64,000 bases of DNA from CBDCFL01 sp965216135 (GCA_965216135.1 CBDCFL010000024.1:62001-126000), one strand, 5' to 3'; counted from the stretch's first letter, positions 47,068 to 56,121 are shown. Numbers and translations: made by a program. Notes: generated by a model from the letters alone, not told the origin.

Positions 47068-48229
47068 TACCAGCGGCATTTAACATTGACCGATATGGGC
47101 CCATTTTCGCATTCCGATTGATGTGATGGTTTCGGGCTGTGCGATGAGCTTGTTCCAAGCTTCGCATCCAGCATCGACGATGGCATTGTAGTCTTCGAAC
47201 ACGCGGTTGGAGAGCCAATTGGCGCGCAAGTACTGCCAGATATTTTCCACCGGGTTCAGTTCCGGAGCGCGCGATGGCAGCAGGATGATGGTGAGGTTCT
47301 TCGGGACTTTGAGTTTGCCGGTGGTGTGCCATCCGGCCCGATCCATCAGCACAACCGCATGGGCCTTTCGGGCGACGTGGCGGCTGATCTCGTCGAGATG
47401 CATCTGCATGGCTTGCGCGTCCGCCCAAGGCAGCATGAGCGCCGCCCCCTTGCCGTGAGCCGGACAGATGGCGCCGAACAGATAGGCGTTGTGATAGCGC
47501 TGATCGGCCGGCTGGCGGGGGCGCGTGCCCTTTCTCGCCCACAGGCGCGTCAGGCCATTCTTCTGGCCAAGGCGTGCTTCGTCCTGGAACCAGATCTCCA
47601 CCGGCGTTCCCGCTGGCAGGTCAGCTATATGCACCTGGAGCGTGTCGGCGAAGTTTTTTTTAAACGCCTCGATGATCCGCTTATCCTGCCTGGGATGCTG
47701 CGGGCGGGCGCTGATATGGGCAAAGCCCAGTTCGCCAAGCAGTCTGGATATCCCGCGCTCGGAATAGATGACGCCAAAGCGCGCCTCGATCACCCGCTTC
47801 AGGTCGATCCGCCGCCAGCGGACAACCCCGTCCACCGCCGGATCGGGGCCGGTCTCGACAATCTCGCCAAGTTCTTTCATCTGGACATCGCTCAGGTAGC
47901 GCGTCCGGCCCGCGCCCTTGCGGTTGGTGAGGCCATCCGGTCCCTCTTCGTTGAACCGGTGAACCCAGTCCCGCAGGGTTTGGCGATCCATCCCACCGAT
48001 CCTTGCGGCCTCTCCACGGCGCATGCCATCGTAGACCGCCGCAAGAGACAACAGACGGCGGCTCTGCCGGGCATCCTTGCAACGGCTGGCGAGTTTACGA
48101 AGGTGGCGGGCATCAAAGTCGCGACGAAGCGGAACACTGGCTGGCATGGCGATCCTCCTTTGCCAACCTTGAATCAGATCAAAACCGATTTGGGAATCCC
48201 CACAGAGTCAGAAATTGATGCCGTTGGTA
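47068..48229 (-). mobile_element. IS-B copy 4 (IS630-like, 1162 bp)
   Basis: Flanked by TTA (47065-47067 and 48230-48232) inside the large flagellar-cluster gene; frame continuity across the removed element confirms the 3-bp duplication. Confidence 0.94.
47080..48147 (-). CDS. IS630-like transposase of IS-B copy 4
   Basis: Intact 355-residue DDE transposase with AGGAGG upstream; same protein sequence as seen in copies 2 and 3. Confidence 0.94.
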   Translation of the reverse strand: MPASVPLRRDFDARHLRKLASRCKDARQSRRLLSLAAVYDGMRRGEAARIGGMDRQTLRDWVHRFNEEGPDGLTNRKGAGRTRYLSDVQMKELGEIVETGPDPAVDGVVRWRRIDLKRVIEARFGVIYSERGISRLLGELGFAHISARPQHPRQDKRIIEAFKKNFADTLQVHIADLPAGTPVEIWFQDEARLGQKNGLTRLWARKGTRPRQPADQRYHNAYLFGAICPAHGKGAALMLPWADAQAMQMHLDEISRHVARKAHAVVLMDRAGWHTTGKLKVPKNLTIILLPSRAPELNPVENIWQYLRANWLSNRVFEDYNAIVDAGCEAWNKLIAQPETITSIGMRKWAHIGQC

Positions 48230-48839
48230 TTAGTTGTCGCATCGCGGCTGGTGGCACTTGGGTTCGTCGATCGCGCCGAACGAATACTGCCCGACGATGT
48301 TGACGCGGCCTCACCGGAAAAAACCCGCATTCAAGCCAGCATCGCGCTGGCGCGTGACCGCCCGCAGCGCACCATTGACCTGCTCAGCGGTGACGAAACC
48401 CCCGATGCACAGGCAATACTCGCCGAGGCCTACGAAACCGCGGGAGAATATGCCAAAGCCGCTGACATCTTGCGTCGTCTCGGAAGATCTGAGGATCTGG
48501 ACCGCATTTCCTGGATTTCCGGGGACTTCGCCGTTGTTGCGCAAGCCGGCGCGGGCATGCGCGCCGATGTCGCGCGCCTGGCATTAGCAACAGCAGTCGT
48601 CGATGAATCTGGCGCGGCGACGGCCGAACCGGTGATCGCGATCACCGAGCATGACAAACCGCTTGCCGCGAGCCGGGACCTGATAACAGCCAGCCGTGAG
48701 GCGCGCGCCCTTCTGGCCGCCCTTCTGGACGATCCGGGCTAACGCCCAGAACGATTTTGAGCCCTTAAGTTACTCTTCCTAAACTGAGTTTGGCTAACAT
48801 CTCCGGAATCAACCCTTGCAAGAACTGCGAGCGAGACCA

Positions 48840-49625
48840 ATGCCCGACCACGCGCGCAGGCGGCGCAACATTGCATCGTCCGTTGTCACCCGATCCGGTC
48901 GCGCCGCCCATTTCATCCGGGCCGCCGCCATTTGCGCGCTGATGATCCCCACCACCACCCACGCAGCCCCCGACCCATCCGAGATATGCGAGGTCGCTGC
49001 GCGTCACGCCGCCACTGCAACAGGCGTGCCGCTAGCCGTATTGCGGGCCATCGCACTGACTGAGACCGGACGCCAGCGCGCCGGCGCATTTCGGCCCTGG
49101 CCATGGACCGTGAACATGGAGGGCAAAGGCCATTGGTTCGACGACCCCGATGGCGCACGCACCTTCGCCGAGGCCAACCACGGGCGCGGCGCGCGAAGTT
49201 TCGATGTCGGATGTTTTCAGCTGAACTACAAATGGCATGGTCACGCATTCCGCTCGATCCGGCACATGTTTGATCCGCAGGCAAATGCTCTTTACGCAGC
49301 GCGGTTTCTGGCGCGTCTCTATGCCAAAAAAGGCAGCTGGAAAGACGCCGCCGGGGCCTACCATTCCCGCACGCCGACATTCGCGCAGAGTTACAGTGAC
49401 AGGTTCGCACGCATCCTGGCGCGCCTTGACGATGCACCCGCCGATGCGCGCCCGACACCCCTGCCGGGGCCGGTGCTGGCGCAGAATGACAGCGCGCAAT
49501 CCGGCCCGTTGCGGGTCAATCTGTTTCCCCTGTTGCGCGGCGGCTCGAATGCCGCGCGCAATTTCGGGTCGCTCTTTCCCGACCAACCGATCCAGCCCGC
49601 CCGACGCCTGATCGGCGGCAGCTGA
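48840..49625 (+). CDS. Flagellar-cluster lytic transglycosylase
   Basis: A 261-residue SLT-type muramidase that would open peptidoglycan for rod or stator assembly. After an N-terminal hydrophobic signal segment (FIRAAAICALMIPTTTHAAP) come the goose-lysozyme/SLT motifs: VPLAVLRAIALTETGRQRAG with the catalytic Glu, FDVGCFQLNYKWHGHAF (the G-x-x-Q-x-N type motif) and AYHSRTPTFAQSYSDRFARI. ATG 48840 (MPDHARRRRN) is preferred over the in-frame TTG at 48816. Two bases separate it from flhA. Confidence 0.88.
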   Translation: MPDHARRRRNIASSVVTRSGRAAHFIRAAAICALMIPTTTHAAPDPSEICEVAARHAATATGVPLAVLRAIALTETGRQRAGAFRPWPWTVNMEGKGHWFDDPDGARTFAEANHGRGARSFDVGCFQLNYKWHGHAFRSIRHMFDPQANALYAARFLARLYAKKGSWKDAAGAYHSRTPTFAQSYSDRFARILARLDDAPADARPTPLPGPVLAQNDSAQSGPLRVNLFPLLRGGSNAARNFGSLFPDQPIQPARRLIGGS

Positions 49626-49627
49626 TC

Positions 49628-51712
49628 ATGCCGGGCCAGTTAACAATAGGCGATATATTTCAACCGACTATCCTGCTGGCTTTGGCGCTGATGGGGATCA
49701 TCGTGATGATGATCCTGCCGATGCTCGCCTGGGTTCTCGACGTTGGACTGGCCGCCTCATTCGCGCTGGCCATCCTGATGTTCACGGTCACATTGTTCAT
49801 CGAACGCCCCCTGGATTTCTCGGTCTTCCCGACCGTGCTTTTGGCATCGCTGATGTTGCGCCTGTCGCTCAATGTTTCGTCGACCAAGCTGATCATCGGT
49901 CAGGGCCACACCGGCACAGATGCCGCCGGCGAGGTCATCGAGGGCTTCGCGATGTTTGTCATGGGCGGCAGCGTATTTTTGGGCCTCGTCGTCTTTGGGG
50001 TGCTTTTGATCGTCAATTTTGTCGTGATCACGCGCGGCGCGGCGCGCATGGCCGAGGTCGGCGCGCGCTTTGCGCTCGACGGCATGCCGGGCAAGCAACT
50101 GGCCATCGACAGCGATATGTCCGCTGGTGCCATCGACCACACCGAAGCCAAGGCACGGCGTGAGAAGGAGCAGGCGGAAACGACATTCTTCGGCTCACTC
50201 GACGGCGCGTCGAAATTCGTCAAGGGTGACGCCATCGCAGGGCTGCTGATCACCATCCTGAACCTGGTGATGGGGCTGATAATCGGTGTCGCGGTGCATG
50301 GCATGCCGCTGTCGGGTGCGTTTGAAACCTATGCGATCCTGACCGTCGGCGACGGGCTGGTCTCGCAGATCCCCTCGGTCGTCATATCCATCGCATCGGC
50401 GCTCCTTCTGGCCCGCGGCGGGGCAACCGGCTCGACCGATGTTGCCATTTTTCAACAACTTGGCCGCTATCCGGCCGCACTGGGCACCGTTGCTTTTCTG
50501 ATGGGTCTGTTTGCGCTGGTGCCCGGGCTGCCATTCTTGCCCTTTGTCATCGGGGCCAGCGTGCTTGGGGGCGCGACTTTGCTGGTTAGGGTCAAGGCGA
50601 AACAGGCCCGCCAGGACGAAATATCGGCAACGCCGGATGTCGACATCAGCCCCGTTGAAACTTTAGGTGATATCCTTGATCACGACGAAGTTCATGTCGA
50701 ATTCTCACCCGATCTGGTGGCCATGGTTCTTGACCCGGCCACCGGGCTGGAAGCCCGCGTCGACAATATCCGCCGCCACGTGGCAACCGCCTTTGGTGTT
50801 ATTCTGCCTGAAATGCGCCTGACCGATGCGCCCGCGCTGCCAACCGGCACCTATGTGATCCGAATTCAGGGCGTCGAACAGGCGCGCGACAATCTTGAAG
50901 CTGACCGCACGCTCGCGCTGATGGCGGACGATGTCGCCTCGCTGCCCGATGGCCGCGACGTGAAAGAGCCCGTGTATGGTGCGCCGGCGCGTTGGATTTC
51001 GCTCGACGACCAGGAAACCGCGGTGCTGTCGGGCGCGACGCTGGTCAACCCCGCGGAAGTTCTGGCCACCCATTTGCTGGAGGTTATCAAACGTAACCTG
51101 CCGCGCCTCTTGGGGATGCGCTCGCTGCGCCGCCTGCTCGATGAACTCGCGAATTTGAGCGACACAACCCGCGCCGAGGCGAACCGCAAGATCTTTGACG
51201 AGCTGATCCCCGACAAGGTGCCGTTGGAAACGCTGCTTGCGGTCCTTCGCCTGCTTCTGGAAGAGCGCGTTTCGATCCGCAACCTGCCGCTGATCCTGGA
51301 GGCGATTGCCGAGATCCGCGGCGCTGGCTCGGCTGAGGCGATCTGCGAACACGTGCGCCACAAGCTGGGCTTTCAACTGGTTGCCGAGCTTAGGCGACCG
51401 GACGGAACCATCCCGCTCATTCAGCTGGCACCAGAGTGGGACGAGCTGTTCGCCCAATATCAGATCGACGGTGAGCGCGGCGCAGAAATTGCTCTGCCGC
51501 CCAGCGAGTTCAACAAACTTGCCGGATCGGTCGCCGAAAAAATTGCAAGCGTCGGCGAAGGTGGCATCTATCCCGCCCTCATCACCTCAACCCGCCGCCG
51601 CCGCTATTTGCGCACCGTGATGGCGGCCAAGGGCATACCAAATGCCGTGCTCAGCTATGATGAAATCGGCGCTGATGCCCGTCCGGCAATTGTCGGCATG
51701 GTCGCCGCATGA
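49628..51712 (+). CDS. flhA: Flagellar export gate protein FlhA
   Basis: A 694-residue integral export-gate protein. The N-terminal half has eight membrane segments with the FHIPEP signature region (ASLMLRLSLNVSSTKLIIGQ, VVFGVLLIVNFVVITRGAAR, ARFALDGMPGKQLAIDSDMS, GDAIAGLLITILNLVMGLII). The cytoplasmic half is the substrate/chaperone platform (VDNIRRHVATAFGVILPEMR, LPRLLGMRSLRRLLDELANL, ALITSTRRRRYLRTVM). Full length and intact. It overlaps fliR by 4 bases. Confidence 0.96.
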   Translation: MPGQLTIGDIFQPTILLALALMGIIVMMILPMLAWVLDVGLAASFALAILMFTVTLFIERPLDFSVFPTVLLASLMLRLSLNVSSTKLIIGQGHTGTDAAGEVIEGFAMFVMGGSVFLGLVVFGVLLIVNFVVITRGAARMAEVGARFALDGMPGKQLAIDSDMSAGAIDHTEAKARREKEQAETTFFGSLDGASKFVKGDAIAGLLITILNLVMGLIIGVAVHGMPLSGAFETYAILTVGDGLVSQIPSVVISIASALLLARGGATGSTDVAIFQQLGRYPAALGTVAFLMGLFALVPGLPFLPFVIGASVLGGATLLVRVKAKQARQDEISATPDVDISPVETLGDILDHDEVHVEFSPDLVAMVLDPATGLEARVDNIRRHVATAFGVILPEMRLTDAPALPTGTYVIRIQGVEQARDNLEADRTLALMADDVASLPDGRDVKEPVYGAPARWISLDDQETAVLSGATLVNPAEVLATHLLEVIKRNLPRLLGMRSLRRLLDELANLSDTTRAEANRKIFDELIPDKVPLETLLAVLRLLLEERVSIRNLPLILEAIAEIRGAGSAEAICEHVRHKLGFQLVAELRRPDGTIPLIQLAPEWDELFAQYQIDGERGAEIALPPSEFNKLAGSVAEKIASVGEGGIYPALITSTRRRRYLRTVMAAKGIPNAVLSYDEIGADARPAIVGMVAA

Positions 51713-52488
51713 ACCTGGCACTTGCCGAGGCGTTGGACCTGGCAGAGCTCGCCTGGGCCCCGGTGGCTCTGATATTCTTTCGCATCAGCGCGGCGATGGC
51801 GATATTGCCGGTTGTCGGCGAACGCTCATTGCCGCAGCGTGTCAGGCTGGTATTGGCGATCGCATTCACCGTGGTCGTCGCCCCGGCAGTGGTCGGCGCG
51901 TTTCCCGCACCTCCCGACGGGTTCGTCCCGCTTCTTGGATGGGCGGCTATCGAAATAGTGGCCGGACTGGCCATCGGCATAAGCCTGAGACTATTTGTCA
52001 TCACCCTGCAGGTCGCTGGCGCGATGGCGGCCCAATCCACCAGCCTGTCGCAAATCTTCGGCGGTGCCGCGGCCGATCCGCAGCCCGCGATCGGCCATCT
52101 GCTGGTCATCGCCGGGCTGGCGCTGGCGGTAACCGTTGGCCTGCACGTCAGGATCGCCGAACATCTGATCCTGAGTTACCAGTTGTTCCCGCCGGGCCAG
52201 CCGATCCCGGCGGCGGATCTGGCCGAATGGGGCACCGGGCGCACCGCGCGCGCCTTTTCACTGGCGTTTTCGATCGCCGCGCCGTTTGTGATTGCCTCGA
52301 TGATCTACAACATCACTCTGGGCACCATAAACCGCGCCATGCCGCAGCTGATGGTGTCGTTCGTGGGGGCCCCGGCGATTACCGCTGGCGGGCTGATACT
52401 GCTGTTTTTATGTGCCCCGCTGATGCTGGCGGTCTGGCTTGGGGCGATGCAGGACTTCCTGGTCGATCCGGCGGGGCTGGCCCGATGA
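51709..52488 (+). CDS. fliR: Flagellar export gate protein FliR
   Basis: A 259-residue polytopic protein with about six hydrophobic segments and FliR/SpaR features: FFRISAAMAILPVVGERSLP, QVAGAMAAQSTSLSQIFGGA, HLILSYQLFPPGQPIPAADL, FVIASMIYNITLGTINRAMP and QLMVSFVGAPAITAGGLILL. It builds the gate helix with FliP and FliQ. ATG overlaps flhA's stop and its own stop overlaps flhB's ATG (ATGA). Intact. Confidence 0.94.
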   Translation: MNLALAEALDLAELAWAPVALIFFRISAAMAILPVVGERSLPQRVRLVLAIAFTVVVAPAVVGAFPAPPDGFVPLLGWAAIEIVAGLAIGISLRLFVITLQVAGAMAAQSTSLSQIFGGAAADPQPAIGHLLVIAGLALAVTVGLHVRIAEHLILSYQLFPPGQPIPAADLAEWGTGRTARAFSLAFSIAAPFVIASMIYNITLGTINRAMPQLMVSFVGAPAITAGGLILLFLCAPLMLAVWLGAMQDFLVDPAGLAR

Positions 52489-53330
52489 GCGGGTCCGACG
52501 ACAGCCAAGACAAGCAATTTGAGCCGACACAGAAAAATCTCGACGACGCCCGCAAGAAAGGCGATGTGCCGCGCTCGGTGGATCTGACGACCTCATCTGC
52601 TTATGCCGGTTTTCTGTTGATCTGCATCACCTTCGGCGGCCAGCTCTTTCTGGGCATCGCCTCTGATCTGGCCCGCTTGCTGGAATTCGCGCCGGAACTG
52701 GCCGCTGACTGGTTTTCGGGCGGCCTTCAGGCGGGTTTCGGCACCCGCGTCGGCGGGGTGATCTGGCTGCTGTCGCCATGGTTTGCGGTGCCGGCCGCCT
52801 GCGCTGTTCTTGCTGTTGTCGCCCAGCAGGCCTTTGTCGTGGCGCCCAGCAAACTCGAGCCGCGGATTGACCGGATCTCGCCCGTTTCCAATGCCAAAAA
52901 CAAATTCGGCCGTCAGGGGCTTTTTGAATTTGCCAAAAGCTTCACCAAATTGCTGATATTTTCGGCAACACTTGGCCTGTTCCTGGTGTCGCGAACCGAC
53001 CAGCTAACATTCTCGGTGCAGCTGCAGCCTCGGCAGATCGTGCTGGCCATGGGCGCGATGTCGATCAGCTTTTTCTCTCTCGTGCTGCTGGTATCGGCGG
53101 GCCTGGGCTTCATTGATTTTTTCTGGCAGCGCGCCGAACACATCCGCAAAAACCGGATGTCGCGCAAAGAGCTGATGGATGAGGCAAAACAAATGGAGGG
53201 CGATCCCTATATCAAACAGCACCGCCGTCAGCGAGCGCAGGAAATCGCCAACAACCGGATGCTCGCGGATGTGCCGGGTGCCGATGTTGTGATCGTTAAT
53301 CCGACCCATTTTGCCGTGGCGCTAAAATGG

Positions 53331-53926
53331 GGGATTACAACGAAGAGTTGACGGGGGCGGAGTCAAGCCCGACAATAGCGCATGACATGGAAACGTGCCC
53401 TTGCGCGGGGCTGGAAAATTGCGGTGCCTTGCCTCGGAGGGGTCGGCTTAGTTCTAAGTGCACTCGAGTGGCCGGATCGTTTGCGAGCCTTACTCGCGGT
53501 TATCGGAATGGTTGACTCCGAGGCTGCGAGGTGGACCGTCATGATGGTGAGTCTTGCTGCGATAGCATGTCCAGTTGTTTACTGGGGAGTTGGCAGCTGG
53601 ATTAAGCGCCGAAGGCACAAACGCTTTCAGAACTTAGGGTATTTGGCCGCCTGGGGGACAGTAAACGATTATATAAAGTATGCCGCCAAGGGCGGCGGTA
53701 CATCTACAGCAAATGCAATTCTTAACAAGTTCAAGGAATTATGTCCCGAAGGCGTACCGGAGAAGGCGGTGTATGATGGATATCTCCTAAACGCATGGAT
53801 TAGATTTAATGCCGCCGAGCTTCTGATTAAGAACCAAAATGAATTTAAGGGGCTTCCTGAGACAGAGGAGAAGCTAAAATGAAACCGATGCTCGATCCGC
53901 CCCCGTCAACCCTTCTTTGTAACCCC
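53331..53926 (+). mobile_element. Element F: 596-bp cargo-bearing element with 30-bp inverted repeats
   Basis: Left end GGGATTACAACGAAGAGTTG and right end (inverted) GGGGTTACAAAGAAGGGTTG both continue into ACGGGGGCGG, giving 30-bp inverted repeats with about 27 matches. The 9-bp sequence CTAAAATGG is repeated exactly at 53322-53330 and 53927-53935. No transposase is encoded, and no element in the window has similar ends together with a 9-bp duplication. Base composition is visibly poorer in GC than flhB. A non-autonomous, MITE-like element with a passenger gene is the best description. Confidence 0.88.
53382..53882 (+). CDS. Passenger membrane protein of element F, unknown family
   Basis: A 166-residue protein filling most of element F. 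Two hydrophobic segments lie at about residues 12-30 (KIAVPCLGGVGLVLSALEW) and 50-72 (WTVMMVSLAAIACPVVYWGV), followed by a basic stretch KRRRHKR and a soluble C-terminal domain of about 90 residues (NLGYLAAWGTVNDYIKYAAK, GGGTSTANAILNKFKELCPE, EKAVYDGYLLNAWIRFNAAE). I recognise no family. No strong ribosome-binding site precedes ATG 53382. Codon use is more AT-rich than the surrounding flagellar genes, which fits recent arrival. It is in the same direction as flhB and may be read through from the flagellar operon. Confidence 0.65.
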   Translation: MTWKRALARGWKIAVPCLGGVGLVLSALEWPDRLRALLAVIGMVDSEAARWTVMMVSLAAIACPVVYWGVGSWIKRRRHKRFQNLGYLAAWGTVNDYIKYAAKGGGTSTANAILNKFKELCPEGVPEKAVYDGYLLNAWIRFNAAELLIKNQNEFKGLPETEEKLK

Positions 53927-54180
53927 CTAAAATGGAACCGCGCCAGCGGTGCCGCACCCATTTGCGTGGCCAAGGGGGTTGACGCCATCGCCGCGCGCAT
54001 CCGCGAAATCGCTGAGGCCTCTGCGGTGCCGGTCCGCCATGATCCGCCTGCCGCAAGGGCAATCCACGCCAGTGTCGAGGTTGGTGCCGAAATTCAGCCC
54101 GAACATTACCACGCCGTTGCCTCGGCGATCCGTTTTGCCGAGGCCATGCAGGCCCGCGCGCGCCGCGCAGGCTGGCGAAA

Positions 54181-54561
54181 ATGAACCACGACATCGAAAA
54201 ACTGATCCCGATCATGGTGCTGTTGAAAGACCGCCGATTTGCCGAGCTTTCCGAAATTCTCGACGAAGAGCGCGCGCTTTATGCCCAGCTTTCGGAACTT
54301 GCAGCGCTCAGGCAAAACCAGCCGATCGGTGCTGGCGAGGCGGTAGTTCCCGCATTGGGTGCGATCGAAAACTGGCAAAACTGGTCCGCGCGCCGCCGCG
54401 AGGCCCTGATGGCGGACCTCTCCGCTGTCTTGGCGGCAAGAGAGCGGCTGAAATTAAGCGCCGCGCGTGCGCTTGGCCGGGTGCAAGTGATCGAGGAAAT
54501 GGCCGACGATGCGCGCAACGACGAACTGCGCAAGCGCGCCGCCAAATTAGCGATGGAATAG
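54181..54561 (+). CDS. Small helical flagellar-cluster protein
   Basis: A 126-residue, largely helical and soluble protein (KLIPIMVLLKDRRFAELSEI, LDEERALYAQLSELAALRQ, ending DELRKRAAKLAME). Its start overlaps the flhB stop by 4 bases. The size, coiled-coil nature and location suggest an export chaperone or FliJ/FlgN-like factor, but sequence alone does not prove this. Confidence 0.6.
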   Translation: MNHDIEKLIPIMVLLKDRRFAELSEILDEERALYAQLSELAALRQNQPIGAGEAVVPALGAIENWQNWSARRREALMADLSAVLAARERLKLSAARALGRVQVIEEMADDARNDELRKRAAKLAME

Positions 54562-54855
54562 GCACCGGGCGCATCCCGCCATCGGCCTAGGATGATCCGC
54601 GATTAGCTGGATCGAGGCCAAAAGTCGCGGCACTCGCGATGCCGCGGTTGTGACATCGTCGCACCTTGCTGGGCTTGGATGACCCGCCACCGAGTGTTGG
54701 GGCGCAAAGTTCGCGGCGGCGGAGTTGAGCGCTGAGCGACACCGCCTTTTGTCGCGATACCTGTGTCACGCAATCGGACCCAAATGATGCGAATTTGGGC
54801 GCGCCGGGCCATCGGGACGGTGACACCCCTTTTATTGCGCGTGGTCGGGTGCGCA
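54562..54855. other. 294-bp gap between convergent flagellar units
   Basis: No convincing gene. It separates the plus-strand flhA-fliR-flhB unit from the minus-strand fliL2-flgH unit. No obvious terminator hairpin was identified. Confidence 0.5.
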
Positions 54856-55356
54856 TCAGGCGTCCTGGCGCACCAGGTCCACGATCAGGACATTGGCAAC
54901 AAGCGCGCCGAGTGTCTTTTGGGCGGCCTCTAAAAGCGCGTCGCGCAGCGCGACCATCTTGCCGCTGGCGGTAAAGGCGCCATCAAAGCCGCCGGCGTTT
55001 GCGTGGTCAAACAGCACCTGCAGGAAAGCGTCGCGCAACTTGGGCTCGCGTTGGAACACCGCTTCCTGCCCGCCTTCGTCAATTTCGAGGCTGAGCGACA
55101 TCACCACCAGTGATGAGATCCTGTCGCCGGTGACGACCGGGACAACAAACTGGTTGTTCAGTTTCACATAAGCCGCGGCAGGTGGGTTCTTGTCTTGCCC
55201 GGTATCTGCCCCGGCGGTCGCGTGCGCGTTCGGATCGCCCTGGCCGCAGGGGTTAATCGCTGCCATCTCAGCGGTATCGGGGCGCAGCATCAGGCCGCCG
55301 CCGACGCCCGCGCCCAGCCCGATCAAAGCCAATAGATTGGGCAGGATTTTCCCCAC
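54856..55356 (-). CDS. FliL-family protein (second paralogue)
   Basis: A 166-residue protein with an N-terminal membrane segment (LPNLLALIGLGAGVGGGLML) and a periplasmic FliL-like domain: YVKLNNQFVVPVVTGDRISS, LVVMSLSLEIDEGG, REPKLRDAFLQVLFDHANAG, ending NVLIVDLVRQDA. It is distinct from fliL at 42435 and sits immediately after flgH, a position seen in Rhodobacterales clusters. Probably a basal-body associated protein; no damage seen. Confidence 0.75.
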   Translation of the reverse strand: MGKILPNLLALIGLGAGVGGGLMLRPDTAEMAAINPCGQGDPNAHATAGADTGQDKNPPAAAYVKLNNQFVVPVVTGDRISSLVVMSLSLEIDEGGQEAVFQREPKLRDAFLQVLFDHANAGGFDGAFTASGKMVALRDALLEAAQKTLGALVANVLIVDLVRQDA

Positions 55357-55369
55357 GTCTTATGCCTTT

Positions 55370-56121
55370 CTAAAACGGCAGGATCTGATCGGCCATCTGC
55401 TGACCGACGCGCGGGGCCTGCAGGCGCGATATCATACCCCGCCCGCCGTACGATATGCGCGCCGATGCGATCTTGTCGTATGTAATTTCATTCTGGCGCG
55501 ATATGTCTTCGGGACGCACATAACCTTCCACCAGCAACTCGCGAACTTCAAAATTTACCCGAACCTCCTGCGATCCGCGAATACGCAGAATGCCGTTGGG
55601 CAGAACATCAATGATGGTCGCCGCGACGCGCAGGGTCAGTTTCTCGTTGCGCCGGATCGCCCCGTCGCCGCTGCTGGAAGACGAAGAATTGACCGACGCC
55701 GCGGTGTCAAAGCTCGCCCCGGCCGGCAGCAGGGCACCCAGCCGCTGTGGGAGCCCCAAAAGCGACGGGATTGCCAGCGATTCAGAGCCCGAGCGGCTGC
55801 TGGATGTTGAATTGGATATTTCTGCCTTTTCGTCGATTTCGACCACGACGGTCAGAATATCACCTCTGAGCACCGCGCGGCGATCACCCAAAAGCGACCG
55901 ACGCCCGCCATTCCAAAGCGATGCACCGTCAAACGGGCCTGCCGCCCCGGTTTGCTGCATCACGCCGGGCTGCAACATCGCCAGATGTTCGGGCCCGCCG
56001 GTGGTTGGCGACAGGCGCGAGACCTGATCGGCGGTCCGCAGGTTGCCGCAAGCCGCCAGTGCCGCGCGAGTATGAAAATGATCTGTCAAAGCGCGAGTAT
56101 GAAAATGATCTGGCGCATCAT
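55370..56121 (-). pseudogene. flgH: Flagellar L-ring protein FlgH with damaged signal peptide
   Basis: The mature part is clear FlgH: LAACGN lipobox, SLWNGGRRSLLGDRRAVLRG, DILTVVVEIDEKAEISN, LRVAATIIDVLPNGILRIRG, VRPEDISRQNEITYDKIASA, ending QQMADQILPF. The expected start, ATG 56121, overlaps the flgA stop and opens MMRQIIFILAL, a normal lipoprotein signal, but then meets TGA. A 22-bp segment is repeated with a 27-bp period (56064-56085 and 56091-56112) exactly here, and the frame has shifted. The only in-frame start left is TTG 56089, giving MTDHFHTRAALAACGN, which lacks a hydrophobic core. Outer-membrane targeting is probably lost. Confidence 0.8.
56064..56112. repeat. 22-bp direct repeat (27-bp period) in the flgH signal region
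   Basis: GCGCGAGTATGAAAATGATC plus TG occurs at 56064-56085 and again at 56091-56112 with CAAA-type spacer bases between. It looks like a small local duplication within the signal-peptide codons. Confidence 0.9.

Larger units (their letters stand above)
44877..48742 (+). pseudogene. Large flagellar-cluster periplasmic protein, frameshifted and split by IS-B
   Basis: Begins with a signal peptide (MMRLAAIIFVFICTLAVPVLA) and an AMIN-like start (ISVRSGAHSGFTRLVLEFSE). The first frame fails at about 45290-45430, and the protein goes on in a second frame: a Pro/Ala-rich linker, then a helical TPR-like C-terminal region. IS-B copy 4 interrupts it at 47068; removing it and one TTA joins SQAAKL to VVASRLVALGFVDRAERILP, ending ALLAALLDDPG at 48742. 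Rebuilt length is about 900 residues. Its exact role is unknown; it is placed between motA and the lytic transglycosylase. Confidence 0.75.
52485..54184 (+). pseudogene. flhB: Flagellar export switch protein FlhB, split by element F
   Basis: FlhB controls substrate switching through self-cleavage at NPTH. The 5' part (52485-53330) encodes four membrane segments and VIVNPTHFAVALKW, so the cleavage motif is present. Element F is inserted right after that Trp codon (282). The 3' part (53936-54184) is NRASGAAPICVAKGVDAIAA onward, ending RARRAGWRK. Removing 53331-53926 and one 9-bp duplication restores 364 residues with no other change. In its present form the protein stops seven codons into the element and lacks most of the C-terminal (FlhB-CC) domain needed for switching. 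Confidence 0.93.

Noticed and set aside
53331..53926. Element F as a remnant of IS-D, because both ends contain GGG and GTTGACG
   Set aside because: The shared bases are short, the ends are otherwise different, the inverted repeats are longer and the duplication is 9 bp in place of TA.
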